From an uncultured Alphaproteobacteria bacterium (GTDB lineage: Bacteria; Pseudomonadota; Alphaproteobacteria; HIMB59; GCA-002718135), in contig CABYXC010000007.1 of NCBI GenBank assembly GCA_902522865.1, positions 1 through 64,000 of the forward strand: a stretch of 64,000 nucleotides of DNA. Reading direction: 5' to 3'. Shown here piece after piece: positions 8,824 through 18,148 of the stretch (position 1 is its first letter; every line of letters starts with the position of its first letter). The position numbers and the translations under genes were made by a program. The notes beneath the pieces were generated by a model. It was not told the origin of the DNA. It saw only the letters and a program-made list of their open reading frames with translations, and made no database searches.

Positions 8824-8866
8824 TTTACTTGTTAGTGAATTAATTAATAAGGAAAAATATTAATAG

Positions 8867-9037
8867 ATGGATAAGCTAGTTCCAATTATTTACATGATTG
8901 GGGTACTATTATTAGTTCTACCTTCATTCTTAAGCTCTAACAGTAATTTTAAAATTTTTTTTACTAACTTATCTATTTGGGTAGCTATTGTATTAGTTGT
9001 TTTATCTTTTTACTTTGCCTACAATTATTTTCTTTGA
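8867..9037 (+). CDS. Small membrane protein, 56 residues
   Basis: An ATG at 8867 opens a 56-codon frame ending in TGA at 9035-9037. The protein has two hydrophobic segments (about residues 6-22 and 34-55) with a short polar SSNSNFK stretch between, so it should span the membrane twice. An AAGGA at 8849-8853 lies about 13 bases upstream, a little far for a ribosome-binding site. I recall similar short proteins in other alphaproteobacteria beside metabolic genes, but no function is known. It fills most of the gap between the dehydrogenase and the DmdA-like gene. Confidence 0.6.
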   Translation: MDKLVPIIYMIGVLLLVLPSFLSSNSNFKIFFTNLSIWVAIVLVVLSFYFAYNYFL

Positions 9038-9104
9038 TTCATTAAAGGAATTTAATTTATTTAAATGTAGACTAACTTAATCTAAATATTTATACGAGCA
9101 ATTC

Positions 9105-10214
9105 ATGCCCAATCATTTTGTAGCTAAATCAAGAAGATTAAGAAGTACTATTTATTCTTCAAGAATTGAAAAGCAGGGGGTTACTTCTTATACTATTTAC
9201 AATCATATGTTACTTCCGGCAGGTTTTGAAGGAAGTCTTGAAGAAACATATAACCATTTAAAAAATCATGTTCAAATATGGGATGTAGCTGCAGAGAGAC
9301 AAATAGAAATAAAAGGCAAGGATGCGTATCAATTAGTTCAATTAATGACATGCAGAAATTTAAGTAAGGCAAAAGAAGGAAAATGTTATTATTGTCCAAT
9401 TATTGATGAAACTGGAGGCATGATTAATGATCCTGTTGTACTTAAATTCAATAATGAAAAATGGTGGATTTCAATTGCTGACTCAGATGTTATGTTATTT
9501 GCCAAAGGTCTTGCAATAGGAAAAAAATTAGAAGTTTCTATTTCTGAACCTGATGTTAATATTATGGCAATACAAGGTCCTAAGGCTTTTAATTTACTAG
9601 AAAAAGTTTTTGGAAAAGAAATTTTAGATTTAAAATTTTATAATTTTAAATATTTTAATTTTAAAAATTCTAAACATTTAATTGCTAGATCTGGTTGGTC
9701 AAAACAGGGCGGTGTAGAAATTTATGTTGAAGATACCAAATCTGGACTAGAGTTATATGACTTATTGTTTCAAAAAGGTAAAGAGTTTAACGTAAAACCA
9801 GGCTGTCCTCATTTAATTGAAAGAATTGAAGGTGCTTTACTCTCTTATGGAAATGATATGGACATAAATGATAATCCCTTTGAATGTGGATTAGAAAAAT
9901 TTGTAAATCTAGAAAATGATATTGAATTTCTTGGAAAAGAAAAATTAATAAAAATTAAGGAAAATGGAATTAATAAAAAATTAATGGGTGTTAAAATTAA
10001 TATAGATAGTATTAATTTAAGATCAGCAATTCATTTAACTATAGATGGTAAAATAATTGGTGAAATAAGATCTGCAGTTTATTCGCCTACATTCAAAATG
10101 GTTATTGGAATTGCAATGATAAATAAGCCTTACTTTATATCTAAAGATAAATTTGATATCATTATTGATAACAAAAATTACAAGGGAGAAATTTGCGATA
10201 TTCCATTCGTATAA
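9105..10214 (+). CDS. dmdA: Dimethylsulfoniopropionate demethylase DmdA-like protein (GcvT superfamily)
   Basis: A 369-residue member of the aminomethyltransferase (GcvT) superfamily that closely resembles DmdA, the tetrahydrofolate-dependent DMSP demethylase of marine bacteria. Features I recognise from DmdA are SRRLRST and YNHMLLP near the N-terminus, [37 protein letters not shown], the long [19 protein letters not shown] block and [22 protein letters not shown]. Length matches the family. It should be cytoplasmic, taking a methyl group from DMSP to give methylmercaptopropionate. Two EamA transporter genes follow after 4 bases; dmdB-D are not in the window. A related GcvT-type demethylase with another substrate remains possible. 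Confidence 0.75.
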   Translation: MPNHFVAKSRRLRSTIYSSRIEKQGVTSYTIYNHMLLPAGFEGSLEETYNHLKNHVQIWDVAAERQIEIKGKDAYQLVQLMTCRNLSKAKEGKCYYCPIIDETGGMINDPVVLKFNNEKWWISIADSDVMLFAKGLAIGKKLEVSISEPDVNIMAIQGPKAFNLLEKVFGKEILDLKFYNFKYFNFKNSKHLIARSGWSKQGGVEIYVEDTKSGLELYDLLFQKGKEFNVKPGCPHLIERIEGALLSYGNDMDINDNPFECGLEKFVNLENDIEFLGKEKLIKIKENGINKKLMGVKINIDSINLRSAIHLTIDGKIIGEIRSAVYSPTFKMVIGIAMINKPYFISKDKFDIIIDNKNYKGEICDIPFV

Positions 10215-10217
10215 TTT

Positions 10218-11105
10218 ATGAATAATAATTTAAAAGCTATTATTTTAGCTTTAGTTGCTTCTGTATCAGGAGTAACAATGAATGTTCTTATAAAATTTTC
10301 GCTTCAAGATATAAATGTATTTACTGCTGGATTTTTAAGATTTCTTTTTGGTTTTATTTTAATTCTTCCTTTTATATTTTATAATAAATTTCAAAATTAC
10401 AAGACACCAAATCTAAAAATTCATTTAACAAGAGGTATTTTAAATATTCCAATGATGTTACTTGGATTTTCTGCACTTCAATTTATACCTTTAGAACAGA
10501 TTAAAGCAATTTCCTTTGTTACTCCTATTATTGTGGTAGTTTTAAGTGTAATTTTTTTGAAAGAAAAAATTTATTTAATTCGTATTGGTGCTTTGCTTAT
10601 TGGTCTAATTGGGATCTTTGTTATTTTGAGACCGGGTATCGTGCCAATAAATGTAGGGGCTTATTTAGTTTTATGTTCTTGTTCTATCTGGTCAGTAGTT
10701 GTTATTATTACAAAATTTGCTGCAAGGTTTGATAGTGCTTTTACGATTTTATCTTATCAGTATACTCTTGTTACTTTTTTATCTTTTCCTATTGCTTTAT
10801 ATTTTTGGCAATCGCCATCATCAGAAACTTTAATATATTTAGTCTTTGCAGGAATAGCAGGAACAATTGTTCACCTATGTATCAACACTGCTTATAAATT
10901 GACTGATTTATCAGTATTACAACCAGTCAATTTTTCACGATTATTAATTGCATCTTTATTTGGTTTTTTAATCTTCGATGAAGTGCCTGATATTTGGACA
11001 ATAATTGGTGGTTTAATAATATTCTCTTCAATACTTATTATTACATATAGAGAAAATTATCTTAAAAAGGATATAGCAAAGCAATCAATACCAGTTAAAC
11101 TTTAA
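10218..11105 (+). CDS. EamA/DMT-family permease (first of a tandem pair)
   Basis: A 295-residue inner-membrane protein with ten hydrophobic helices in two EamA repeats (about residues 5-135 and 145-280). Family marks include FLRFLFGFILILPF in helix 2 and the repeated F..P....l...fl.E pattern, as in SFVTPIIVVVLSVIFLKEKI and the matching FDEVPD near the end. The gene begins 4 bases after the DmdA-like gene and is followed after 6 bases by a close paralogue. These proteins usually export amino acids, nucleosides or metabolites; the position beside DmdA suggests a metabolite linked to methylated sulfur compounds, which is only inference. Confidence 0.85.
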   Translation: MNNNLKAIILALVASVSGVTMNVLIKFSLQDINVFTAGFLRFLFGFILILPFIFYNKFQNYKTPNLKIHLTRGILNIPMMLLGFSALQFIPLEQIKAISFVTPIIVVVLSVIFLKEKIYLIRIGALLIGLIGIFVILRPGIVPINVGAYLVLCSCSIWSVVVIITKFAARFDSAFTILSYQYTLVTFLSFPIALYFWQSPSSETLIYLVFAGIAGTIVHLCINTAYKLTDLSVLQPVNFSRLLIASLFGFLIFDEVPDIWTIIGGLIIFSSILIITYRENYLKKDIAKQSIPVKL

Positions 11106-11111
11106 TATCAT

Positions 11112-12002
11112 ATGAACAATAACGTCAGAGCAATTTTATTAACTATTTCTGGATCTTTTTTTGCTGTGTTAATGGAAGCTTTAGTTCGTGCAGCTCAATA
11201 TGATTCAAATGTTTATACCATTGGCTTCTTGAGATTTTTTTTTGGTTTAGTGATTATTTTTCCCTATTTAATAAAAAATAATTTTACTACTTATAAGACA
11301 AAGAATTTAAAATTCTACTTAGTACGAGGCGCTTGCAATATCCCAGTGATGATTTTAGGTTTTGGCGCTTTAGTTTATGTACCTTTTGAGCAATTCAAAG
11401 CTATGCATTTCTTAAGTCCAATAATTGTAGTTTTACTAAGCTTTATAATTTTTAGAGAGAAAATTTATATGTTTCGTATTCTAGCATTAATAGTTGGTTT
11501 TGTTGGAATGCTTATTATTGTAAGACCAGGATTTGTAGATTTTAATATTGGAACAATTATGATTCTTGTTTCATTAACTTTTTGGTCTTTCATAATTATT
11601 TTATCAAAATTTGTTTCAAAAGATGATTCACCTATAACAATGGTTACATACCAATATACTTTAATGACTATATTTGCTTTACCATTAGCAATTTATTTTT
11701 GGCAAATGCCATCAATAAATTCAATAATTTATGTTTTTTGTGCTGCGATTTCAGGGACAATTTTGCATTTATCACTAAACTTAGCTTATAAGTATGCTGA
11801 TCTATCTGTTACCCAACCAATATGGTTTAGTGGCTTAATTTTTGGATCCGCATTTGGTTATTTTATATTTAATGAAATTCCAGATTTATGGACATGGATT
11901 GGTGGAATTGTTGTTTTTTCTTCAGTACTAATAATAACTTATAAGGAAAAAGACAAAAAAGATAATAAAGAAAATAATAAAATTAATTCAATCAATAGTT
12001 AA
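11112..12002 (+). CDS. EamA/DMT-family permease (second of a tandem pair)
   Basis: A 296-residue ten-helix EamA permease, clearly paralogous to the preceding gene. Both share the start NNN.(K/R)AI, FLRFFFGLVIIFPYL, RG(A/I)..IP.M.LGF.AL.(F/Y)(I/V)P.EQ.KA, and LSPIIVVLLSFIIFREKI. The pair therefore comes from a local duplication, and the two could form a heterodimer or differ in substrate. The C-terminal tail is lysine- and asparagine-rich. The sugar operon begins 80 bases further on with its own promoter region, so this gene probably ends the DmdA-like transcript. Confidence 0.85.
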   Translation: MNNNVRAILLTISGSFFAVLMEALVRAAQYDSNVYTIGFLRFFFGLVIIFPYLIKNNFTTYKTKNLKFYLVRGACNIPVMILGFGALVYVPFEQFKAMHFLSPIIVVLLSFIIFREKIYMFRILALIVGFVGMLIIVRPGFVDFNIGTIMILVSLTFWSFIIILSKFVSKDDSPITMVTYQYTLMTIFALPLAIYFWQMPSINSIIYVFCAAISGTILHLSLNLAYKYADLSVTQPIWFSGLIFGSAFGYFIFNEIPDLWTWIGGIVVFSSVLIITYKEKDKKDNKENNKINSINS

Positions 12003-12037
12003 TAAAGTTCCTAGTAACTATTGAAATCCGATAATAA

Positions 12038-12059
12038 TTTTAGTAAAAATTAACTAAAA
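12038..12059. promoter_or_regulatory. Inverted repeat upstream of the first sugar-binding-protein gene
   Basis: A perfect 7-bp inverted repeat, TTTTAGT at 12038-12044 and ACTAAAA at 12053-12059 with an 8-base spacer, lies 22 bases before the start of the sugar-binding-protein gene. A palindrome here could be an operator for the LacI-type regulator at 22752. In such AT-rich DNA a repeat of this size can arise by chance, so the assignment is tentative. Confidence 0.35.
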
Positions 12060-12081
12060 TATTATATTATTGGGAGGTAAT

Positions 12082-13290
12082 ATGAAATTACTAGTAAAAT
12101 TATTTTTAATTTCTTTAACTATACTTCCATTCGCTAAAACAACTTCTGCTGAAGAATTAATTATTTGGAGTAGGGGTGGATGGTCAGACTGGATGGTTGA
12201 AGGGTTTAATAAAAAAATGGCTGACGAAGGAAAAGATATAGTTGCTATTAACAACCTTATTGGTCATGCTGACTTTCAGGTAAAATTTACTGCCGCACTA
12301 GCTGCAGGTGAAAGAGTTGATGTTGCAAACATAGACTTAATTAACGTTCCTTACTATGCTGCAATAGGTGCATTAGAAGATATGACTGACTTTTTAAAAT
12401 CACAGCCATATTATGATCAATTAAATGCTCCAATGCTTGCTTTAGGAACTTATGATGGAACACACTTTGCAGCACCAAATGCTGCTGATGTGTCTGGTTA
12501 TGTTTATAATAAAAAACTTATGCCAACTCCTCCAAAAGATTGGGCAGAAATGACAAGTATGTGTGAAGACTTTGCTGCTAAAGGACAACTAATGATGGCT
12601 TGGCCTTCAAAAAGTTATGGTGGTATGATCTTTACAGGTATGCCAGTTGCTTGGGCAAATGGTGGTTCTTGGGTAAGTAAAGATGGTAAAACAGCTGAGT
12701 TAAATCATCCAAAAACAGTTGAATGGTTTAAGCATTACCAAAATTTAATTAACATTGGTTGTGTGCCAGAAAACGTTGATGTTTGGGATTGGCCAGATAA
12801 ACAAGATGGTTTCCTAGCAGGTGATATTGCGATGATTGGTACAGGAAACTTCATGATTAATGTTGTTAAAGATCACACAGAAAAAGTAGATGCTGGATTT
12901 ACAGCATTTATGGGTAGTGACGGTTCAAGTAATTCAGCATTTATCGGAGGTGACTTAATTGCAATCCCAGTTACTACTGGTGCTAAAGAAGCAGCTCTTG
13001 AATACATTGAATATGTGTTATCTGAGGCAGGTCAAATCGAAGTATATACTAAAAATGGTGGTATACCAATTCGAGCAGATCTATTTGAAGGCAATCCATA
13101 CTTAACTGATGATCATATGGTATTTGCTAATGCATCTACTGTTGGAGATGTTCCTTATACAACTGTTTATCAGGAGTTAATGGATCCATGGCAAGTAGCA
13201 AATCAACGAATTTTTGCTGGTGAAGATGTGCAGACAGTTCTTGATGAACAAAATGCAATCATGCAAAAAATCATTGATGCTGGTCATTAA
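12082..13290 (+). CDS. ABC sugar transporter periplasmic substrate-binding protein (family 1)
   Basis: A 402-residue extracellular solute-binding protein of family 1 (maltose/oligosaccharide type). I chose the ATG at 12082 because a strong GGGAGG ribosome-binding site sits at 12072-12077; a TTG four codons earlier would place that site inside the gene. A Sec signal peptide covers about residues 1-23, ending at TSA before EELIIWSRGG. The mature protein shows the usual WSRGGWSDWM, DVANIDLINVPYY and AGDIAMIGTGNFM blocks. It is the first gene of an operon with MalF and MalG permeases, a MalK ATPase and a GH127 hydrolase, so the likely ligand is a short arabinose-containing glycan. Confidence 0.92.
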   Translation: MKLLVKLFLISLTILPFAKTTSAEELIIWSRGGWSDWMVEGFNKKMADEGKDIVAINNLIGHADFQVKFTAALAAGERVDVANIDLINVPYYAAIGALEDMTDFLKSQPYYDQLNAPMLALGTYDGTHFAAPNAADVSGYVYNKKLMPTPPKDWAEMTSMCEDFAAKGQLMMAWPSKSYGGMIFTGMPVAWANGGSWVSKDGKTAELNHPKTVEWFKHYQNLINIGCVPENVDVWDWPDKQDGFLAGDIAMIGTGNFMINVVKDHTEKVDAGFTAFMGSDGSSNSAFIGGDLIAIPVTTGAKEAALEYIEYVLSEAGQIEVYTKNGGIPIRADLFEGNPYLTDDHMVFANASTVGDVPYTTVYQELMDPWQVANQRIFAGEDVQTVLDEQNAIMQKIIDAGH

Positions 13291-13316
13291 TAGATAAAAC
13301 ATTGTAGGCGAAACTT

Positions 13317-14195
13317 ATGAGTAGATTACGAAAAGAACAACTCGTTGGTCTTTTAATGGTTTCGCCTGCATTAATTTTACTTGCAGTCTTTTTTCTTTAT
13401 CCTCTTGTAAATTCTTTTTATATGTCATTCCACAAATGGCCACTTTTTGGAAAACCTAAGTGGGTAGGTCTTGATAATTATATTTTTATGTTCCAGGATG
13501 AACGTTTCTGGGAATCTTTGAAATTTACTTTTGTTTATACTTTAACTGTTACACCAATGCTATTTGTTGTTGCTATTGGAACTGCACTATTATGTAATGC
13601 AAAAGCTTGGGGAACGACTTTTTTTAGAAGTATTTATTTTTTACCTGTAGTTATGTCTTTTGCCACGGCTAGTTATGTCTGGTTATGGCTCTACAGTGAA
13701 ATGTATGGGGTTATCGTTTATGCATTAGAATTTTTTGGTTTTGGTGGAGAAAATAAAAATCTTAATGTTTGGAAAACAGGAACATCTTCAATGTGGGCCG
13801 TTAATGCTATGGTCACATGGAAGTTTTCTGGTATCCAAATGATTATTTTAATAGCCGGATTACAAGCTATAAGAGATGATTATTATGAAGCATCTAAATT
13901 AATGGGAGCTTCACGATGGCAAACAATTTGGAATGTAACACTTCCTCTTCTTCGACCTTCAATTGCCCTTGCTTTAATTTTATCTATAGCAGGTTCAATC
14001 CAAGCATATGAACAATTTGTAATCATGACAAGAGGAGGTCCTTCAAATTCTACTAAAACACTTGTTATGCATACTGTTGATATGGGATTTGATTATTTCA
14101 AATTAGGTCCCGCAGCCTCTCTTGGCGTAATTATAATGATAATACTTTTTGTACTTACTGTAATTCAATTACGTTTATTTAGAAAGAATTACTAA
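13317..14195 (+). CDS. ABC sugar transporter permease, MalF/UgpA type
   Basis: A 292-residue inner-membrane permease with six helices. The EAA loop that contacts the ATPase is DDYYEASKLMGASRWQTIWNVTLPLL, with the invariant glycine present. The periplasmic loop after helix 1 starts with NSFYMSFHKWPLFGKPKWVGLDNY, typical of this family. It is the only MalF-type partner in the first cluster, whereas four MalG-type genes follow, so it may pair with several of them. It starts 27 bases after the binding-protein gene and abuts the next gene, whose GTG start follows its TAA directly. Confidence 0.93.
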   Translation: MSRLRKEQLVGLLMVSPALILLAVFFLYPLVNSFYMSFHKWPLFGKPKWVGLDNYIFMFQDERFWESLKFTFVYTLTVTPMLFVVAIGTALLCNAKAWGTTFFRSIYFLPVVMSFATASYVWLWLYSEMYGVIVYALEFFGFGGENKNLNVWKTGTSSMWAVNAMVTWKFSGIQMIILIAGLQAIRDDYYEASKLMGASRWQTIWNVTLPLLRPSIALALILSIAGSIQAYEQFVIMTRGGPSNSTKTLVMHTVDMGFDYFKLGPAASLGVIIMIILFVLTVIQLRLFRKNY

Positions 14196-15122
14196 GTGAG
14201 ACGTTACTCATCGGATTGGTATTGGTATTATGCAATTAATTATACACTAGTTATTATTATTATTTTTCCAATTTATTGGACACTTATTTCATCATTTAAA
14301 AAGCCTAGTGAACTAATTACTAGCGAGCCTACTTTTTACCCTCATGATTTAACTTTGCAGTATTATGATCAAATTTGGAATTTTGATAGACTTAAAAGAC
14401 TTCAAGATACTGAGTCAGAAGATTCAGAATCATCTGGTGTTGAAATTGAGAGTAAATTTCGACTTGATGGTGAAGGAGTTAAAAGACCTTTTATGAATAG
14501 TGCAATAGTTTCAGCTGGAACAATTATACTAACTATTATTGTTTGTACCTTAGGTGGATATGCACTTACTGTTTTAAATACTCCTTTAAAAAATTTTTTT
14601 TTCTTATTAGTAATATTACCAATTTTAATTCCAGGTATTTCTCTAATAATTCCTCTCTATAAATTATTAAAAGACCTCGGACTTACTAATACTCATTTAG
14701 GTTTAATCTTAATTCATACTTGTGGAATGTTACCTTTAGGAATCTTTATGATGAGAAATGCGTTTAATAGCATTCCTTCCTCATTAAGAGAGGTAGCAAT
14801 GCTTGAAGGCTCAAGTGAATTAAAAATTATTACTTCTGTTATGCTACCGCTAGCAATTCCCGGTCTTTTAACAGTAATGGTTTTCGCGATGTATGTTTCT
14901 TGGAATGATTACATTTATGCTTTTATATTTATAAATTCACCAGAAAATACAATGTTAAATATATCATTAATGAAAATTGCATTAGGTGGATCTCAATTTG
15001 AAATGAAATGGGGAAGTCTAACAGCAGGTTCAATTGTTAGTTTTCTTCCAATAATAATTTTTTATACTTTTCTTCAGCAATATTTTGTTAGAGGAGTTAC
15101 AGGTAGTGCAGTTAAAGAATAG
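14196..15122 (+). CDS. ABC sugar transporter permease, MalG type, paralogue 1
   Basis: A 308-residue permease with six helices, started by GTG immediately after the stop of the MalF-type gene. The N-terminus reads RRYSSDWYWYYAINY and the C-terminus ends VRGVTGSAVKE, both repeated in paralogues at 18149 and 19008. The EAA loop is LREVAMLEGSSELKIITSVMLPLAIPG, intact. The loop between helices 1 and 2 carries an acidic serine-rich insertion (DTESEDSESSG), longer than in the other copies. As it sits between MalF and MalK it is the presumed main partner in the importer. Confidence 0.93.
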   Translation: MRRYSSDWYWYYAINYTLVIIIIFPIYWTLISSFKKPSELITSEPTFYPHDLTLQYYDQIWNFDRLKRLQDTESEDSESSGVEIESKFRLDGEGVKRPFMNSAIVSAGTIILTIIVCTLGGYALTVLNTPLKNFFFLLVILPILIPGISLIIPLYKLLKDLGLTNTHLGLILIHTCGMLPLGIFMMRNAFNSIPSSLREVAMLEGSSELKIITSVMLPLAIPGLLTVMVFAMYVSWNDYIYAFIFINSPENTMLNISLMKIALGGSQFEMKWGSLTAGSIVSFLPIIIFYTFLQQYFVRGVTGSAVKE

Positions 15123-15131
15123 GGGGATTAT

Positions 15132-16187
15132 ATGTATTCTGTAGATTTAAAAAATGTAACAAAAAGATGGGGAGATGTTACTGCTGTCGATGAAGTAAAT
15201 CTTCATATTAATGAAGGTGAATTCGTTGTACTTTTAGGGCCATCAGGATGTGGTAAAACAACTACAATGCGTCTTGTTGCTGGATTAGAAGATATAACTG
15301 ATGGTGAGATCAAAATTGGTGATGAAGTTGTAAATGATGTTGACCCAAGAAAAAGAGATGTATCAATGGTATTTCAAAATTATAGTCTTTTCCCCCACAT
15401 GACTGTTAGGAATAATATCGCTTATCCTCTAAAAATGAAAAAAATTCCAAGTTCAGAACACGATAAACTCATTAAAGAAGTTTCTACTCTTGTTGAATTG
15501 CAAGATTTATTACACCGTAAACCAGCCGAACTATCAGGTGGTCAAAGGCAACGTGTTGCTTTAGCAAGAGCAATAGTACGTCAACCACGTGTTTTTTTAA
15601 TGGATGAACCTCTTTCAAATCTTGATGCTATATTAAGAGTTACAACGAGAGCAGAATTAAAAAATCTTCATCACCGACTTGGTGTAACGACAATATATGT
15701 AACTCATGATCAAGTAGAAGCGATGACACTTGCAAATAGAATTGCTGTCATGAACCATGGTAAACTTTTGCAATTTGATAAACCCCAAGTAATATTTGAT
15801 GATCCATCTTCTAAATTTGTTGCTGGCTTTATTGGTTCACCTGCAATGAATTTAATTGATGGTCGTGTTGAAAATAAAAAATTTATTTCTGATAGTCTAA
15901 CAACATCTTTTGATATTGATTATGAAGGTGATATTATTCTTGGAGTTAGACCTGATAAAATTCAAATAGTCAGTGATACTGATACAAATAATGGATCTGC
16001 TAAAGTTTATTCTGTTGAATTAACTGGTGAAGCAAATCTAGTAACATTTAAATCAAATAATCAAAATCTAATTGTTAAAACTGATAAAAATACACATTAT
16101 GATATTGATTCTGTTTTAAAATTAAACTTCAATAAGGAAGACTGTTACTTTTTTGATATTAATAGTGAAGAAAGGTTAAGAATATGA
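15132..16187 (+). CDS. ABC sugar transporter ATP-binding protein, MalK/UgpC type
   Basis: A 351-residue ATPase of the CUT1 sugar importer class. It has Walker A (GPSGCGKT, residues 36-43), the Q-loop MVFQNYSLFPHMTV, signature LSGGQRQR, Walker B VFLMDEPLSNLDA and the switch histidine in YVTHDQVEAM. After residue 235 comes the OB/TOBE-type regulatory region that starts FIGSPAMNLIDG and includes LGVRPDKI. It is the only MalK in the window, although two binding proteins and seven sugar permeases are encoded here, so it probably serves both importers. Its stop overlaps the GH127 start by 4 bases. Confidence 0.93.
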   Translation: MYSVDLKNVTKRWGDVTAVDEVNLHINEGEFVVLLGPSGCGKTTTMRLVAGLEDITDGEIKIGDEVVNDVDPRKRDVSMVFQNYSLFPHMTVRNNIAYPLKMKKIPSSEHDKLIKEVSTLVELQDLLHRKPAELSGGQRQRVALARAIVRQPRVFLMDEPLSNLDAILRVTTRAELKNLHHRLGVTTIYVTHDQVEAMTLANRIAVMNHGKLLQFDKPQVIFDDPSSKFVAGFIGSPAMNLIDGRVENKKFISDSLTTSFDIDYEGDIILGVRPDKIQIVSDTDTNNGSAKVYSVELTGEANLVTFKSNNQNLIVKTDKNTHYDIDSVLKLNFNKEDCYFFDINSEERLRI

Positions 16188-18130
16188 ATATCATAGATAC
16201 AAAAATAAATGGCGGTTTTTGGAAAAAAAGAAAAGAATTAAATAAAAATACTTCATTATTTGCAGTTATGAAATCCTTTGAAGATACTGGAAGAGTTAAA
16301 GCAATGACTGGCGATAATGATCCTGTGAAACAAAGATCACACATTTTTTGGGAATCAGATTTAGCTAAATTAATGGAAGGTGCTTTTTTCTCCATGCAAC
16401 AAGAAAAAGATGAAGATTTAGAAAAAAAAATGGATTCTATAATTGATAAAATTATCGCTAACCAGGAAGAGGATGGATATTTAAATTATTTTTTTTCACG
16501 ACATGAACCAGATAATAAATTTACTAATTTAAGAGATAGGCATGAATTATATTGTGCTGGCCATTTGCTTGAGTCTGCAATTGAACATCACAAAGCTACA
16601 GGTAATTCTAAATTTTTTGATGCAATGGAAAGATATGTAGATCATATAATTACTAAATTTGGAAGAGAAGAGGGTAAGATGAGGGGCTATCCAGGTCATC
16701 AAGAAATAGAACTTGCTCTCGTTAAGGCATACGAACACACAAATGATAAAAAATTTCTCGATTTAGCCACTTATTTTATCGATGAACGTGGAACACACTC
16801 TAAAGCTGAGGATCATTATTTTGTAAAAGAAAAAAAGAAATTGATGGAAAAAGAAGGAGACATAGACGTGTCAAAACTACCATCTAATATGAGAGATTTC
16901 ATGGCGTTTGATGCTGATTTCATGGGTAAAACTTTTAGAGATCTTCATTATTGGCAGGCTCATGAAAGACCTGTTGATCAAAAAACAGCAGAAGGACATT
17001 CTGTGAGGGCACTTTATATGTTTACGGCTATGGCTGATTTAGCAAGATTAAATAACGATAGTAAATTGTTAAATGCATGTAAGACCCTATGGAGAAACAT
17101 CGTTGACAAGAGAATGTATGTTCATAGCGGAGTTGGCAGCGCACACATTGGAGAAAGATTTACATATGATTATGATTTACCCAATGATATGGCATATGCT
17201 GAAACATGTGCAACTATAGCTCTTATTTATTTTGCAAACAGAATGTCAAAGATGGAATTAAATAGTGAGTACGGTGATATTATTGAAAATAGTTTATATA
17301 ATTTACTTTTAGCAAGCACTTCTTTAGATGGTGAAGGCTTCTTTTATGATAATTATTTAGAATGTGTTCCTGGATATCTTCATTCACAAGGTAGACGTCA
17401 TGGTGTTAGAGATAAATATCATATCTGTTCCTGTTGCCCACCAAATATAACTCGCCTGTTTGCAAGTATGGATATGTATATTTATAATTTACATCAAGAT
17501 TCATTAATTGTTGATCAATATATTTCTTCTGAAATTGATTTAATGAATAAAATTCAAGGTATCAAAATTAATCAAACAAGTGATTTTCCTCATAAAGGAT
17601 ACTCTAAAATTGAAGTAATAGAATCAAAAAATAACGAAACTACAATTTGTTTTAGGATTCCTTCATGGGATAAAAATATGAAGATTAAACTTAATGGATC
17701 AGAAATTGATTATGAAGTTGAAAATGGTTATGCCAAAATTAAAAAAAATTGGCAAAAAGGAGATGTAATTGATTTATCTTTTGATTTTTCACCAAGATAT
17801 GTTCGAACCAATCCAAATGTTCGATACAACGTAAGAAGAGCATGCTTATTTAGAGGCCCACTTCTTTATTGTTTAGAAGAAAAAGATAATGGCAAAGATC
17901 TTAATAAATTAATTTTAAATACAAATAATAATTTTGATGAAAAAGATGAAAAAATAAGTTCAGAAAATATTATTTCTTTAACAGCAAATGGATTTAAATT
18001 TAAAGATTCTAAAGATCTATATCTAAAGGATAAACCAGACATAACGGAAACATCTCTTAAATTTATTCCATATTATTGTTGGTCTAACAGAGGTGAAAAT
18101 GAAATGTTAGTTTGGGTTAATGAAAATTAA
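16184..18130 (+). CDS. Glycoside hydrolase family 127, beta-L-arabinofuranosidase-like
   Basis: A 648-residue GH127 (former DUF1680) enzyme. Zinc and catalytic residues known from the bifidobacterial HypBA1 structure are at matching places: E340 and C342 in AETCATI, and C417 with C418 in ICSCCPPN, one of these cysteines being the nucleophile in that family. An alpha/alpha-barrel domain comes first, followed by beta-sandwich domains. There is no signal peptide, so it acts in the cytoplasm on imported oligosaccharides, releasing L-arabinose from beta-L-arabinofuranosides. The start overlaps the MalK stop (ATGA), which makes co-translation with the importer likely. Other GH127 members act on different beta-linked sugars, so the exact substrate is inferred. 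Confidence 0.88.
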   Translation: MNIIDTKINGGFWKKRKELNKNTSLFAVMKSFEDTGRVKAMTGDNDPVKQRSHIFWESDLAKLMEGAFFSMQQEKDEDLEKKMDSIIDKIIANQEEDGYLNYFFSRHEPDNKFTNLRDRHELYCAGHLLESAIEHHKATGNSKFFDAMERYVDHIITKFGREEGKMRGYPGHQEIELALVKAYEHTNDKKFLDLATYFIDERGTHSKAEDHYFVKEKKKLMEKEGDIDVSKLPSNMRDFMAFDADFMGKTFRDLHYWQAHERPVDQKTAEGHSVRALYMFTAMADLARLNNDSKLLNACKTLWRNIVDKRMYVHSGVGSAHIGERFTYDYDLPNDMAYAETCATIALIYFANRMSKMELNSEYGDIIENSLYNLLLASTSLDGEGFFYDNYLECVPGYLHSQGRRHGVRDKYHICSCCPPNITRLFASMDMYIYNLHQDSLIVDQYISSEIDLMNKIQGIKINQTSDFPHKGYSKIEVIESKNNETTICFRIPSWDKNMKIKLNGSEIDYEVENGYAKIKKNWQKGDVIDLSFDFSPRYVRTNPNVRYNVRRACLFRGPLLYCLEEKDNGKDLNKLILNTNNNFDEKDEKISSENIISLTANGFKFKDSKDLYLKDKPDITETSLKFIPYYCWSNRGENEMLVWVNEN

Positions 18131-18148
18131 TTTATTCTAATTACATTT

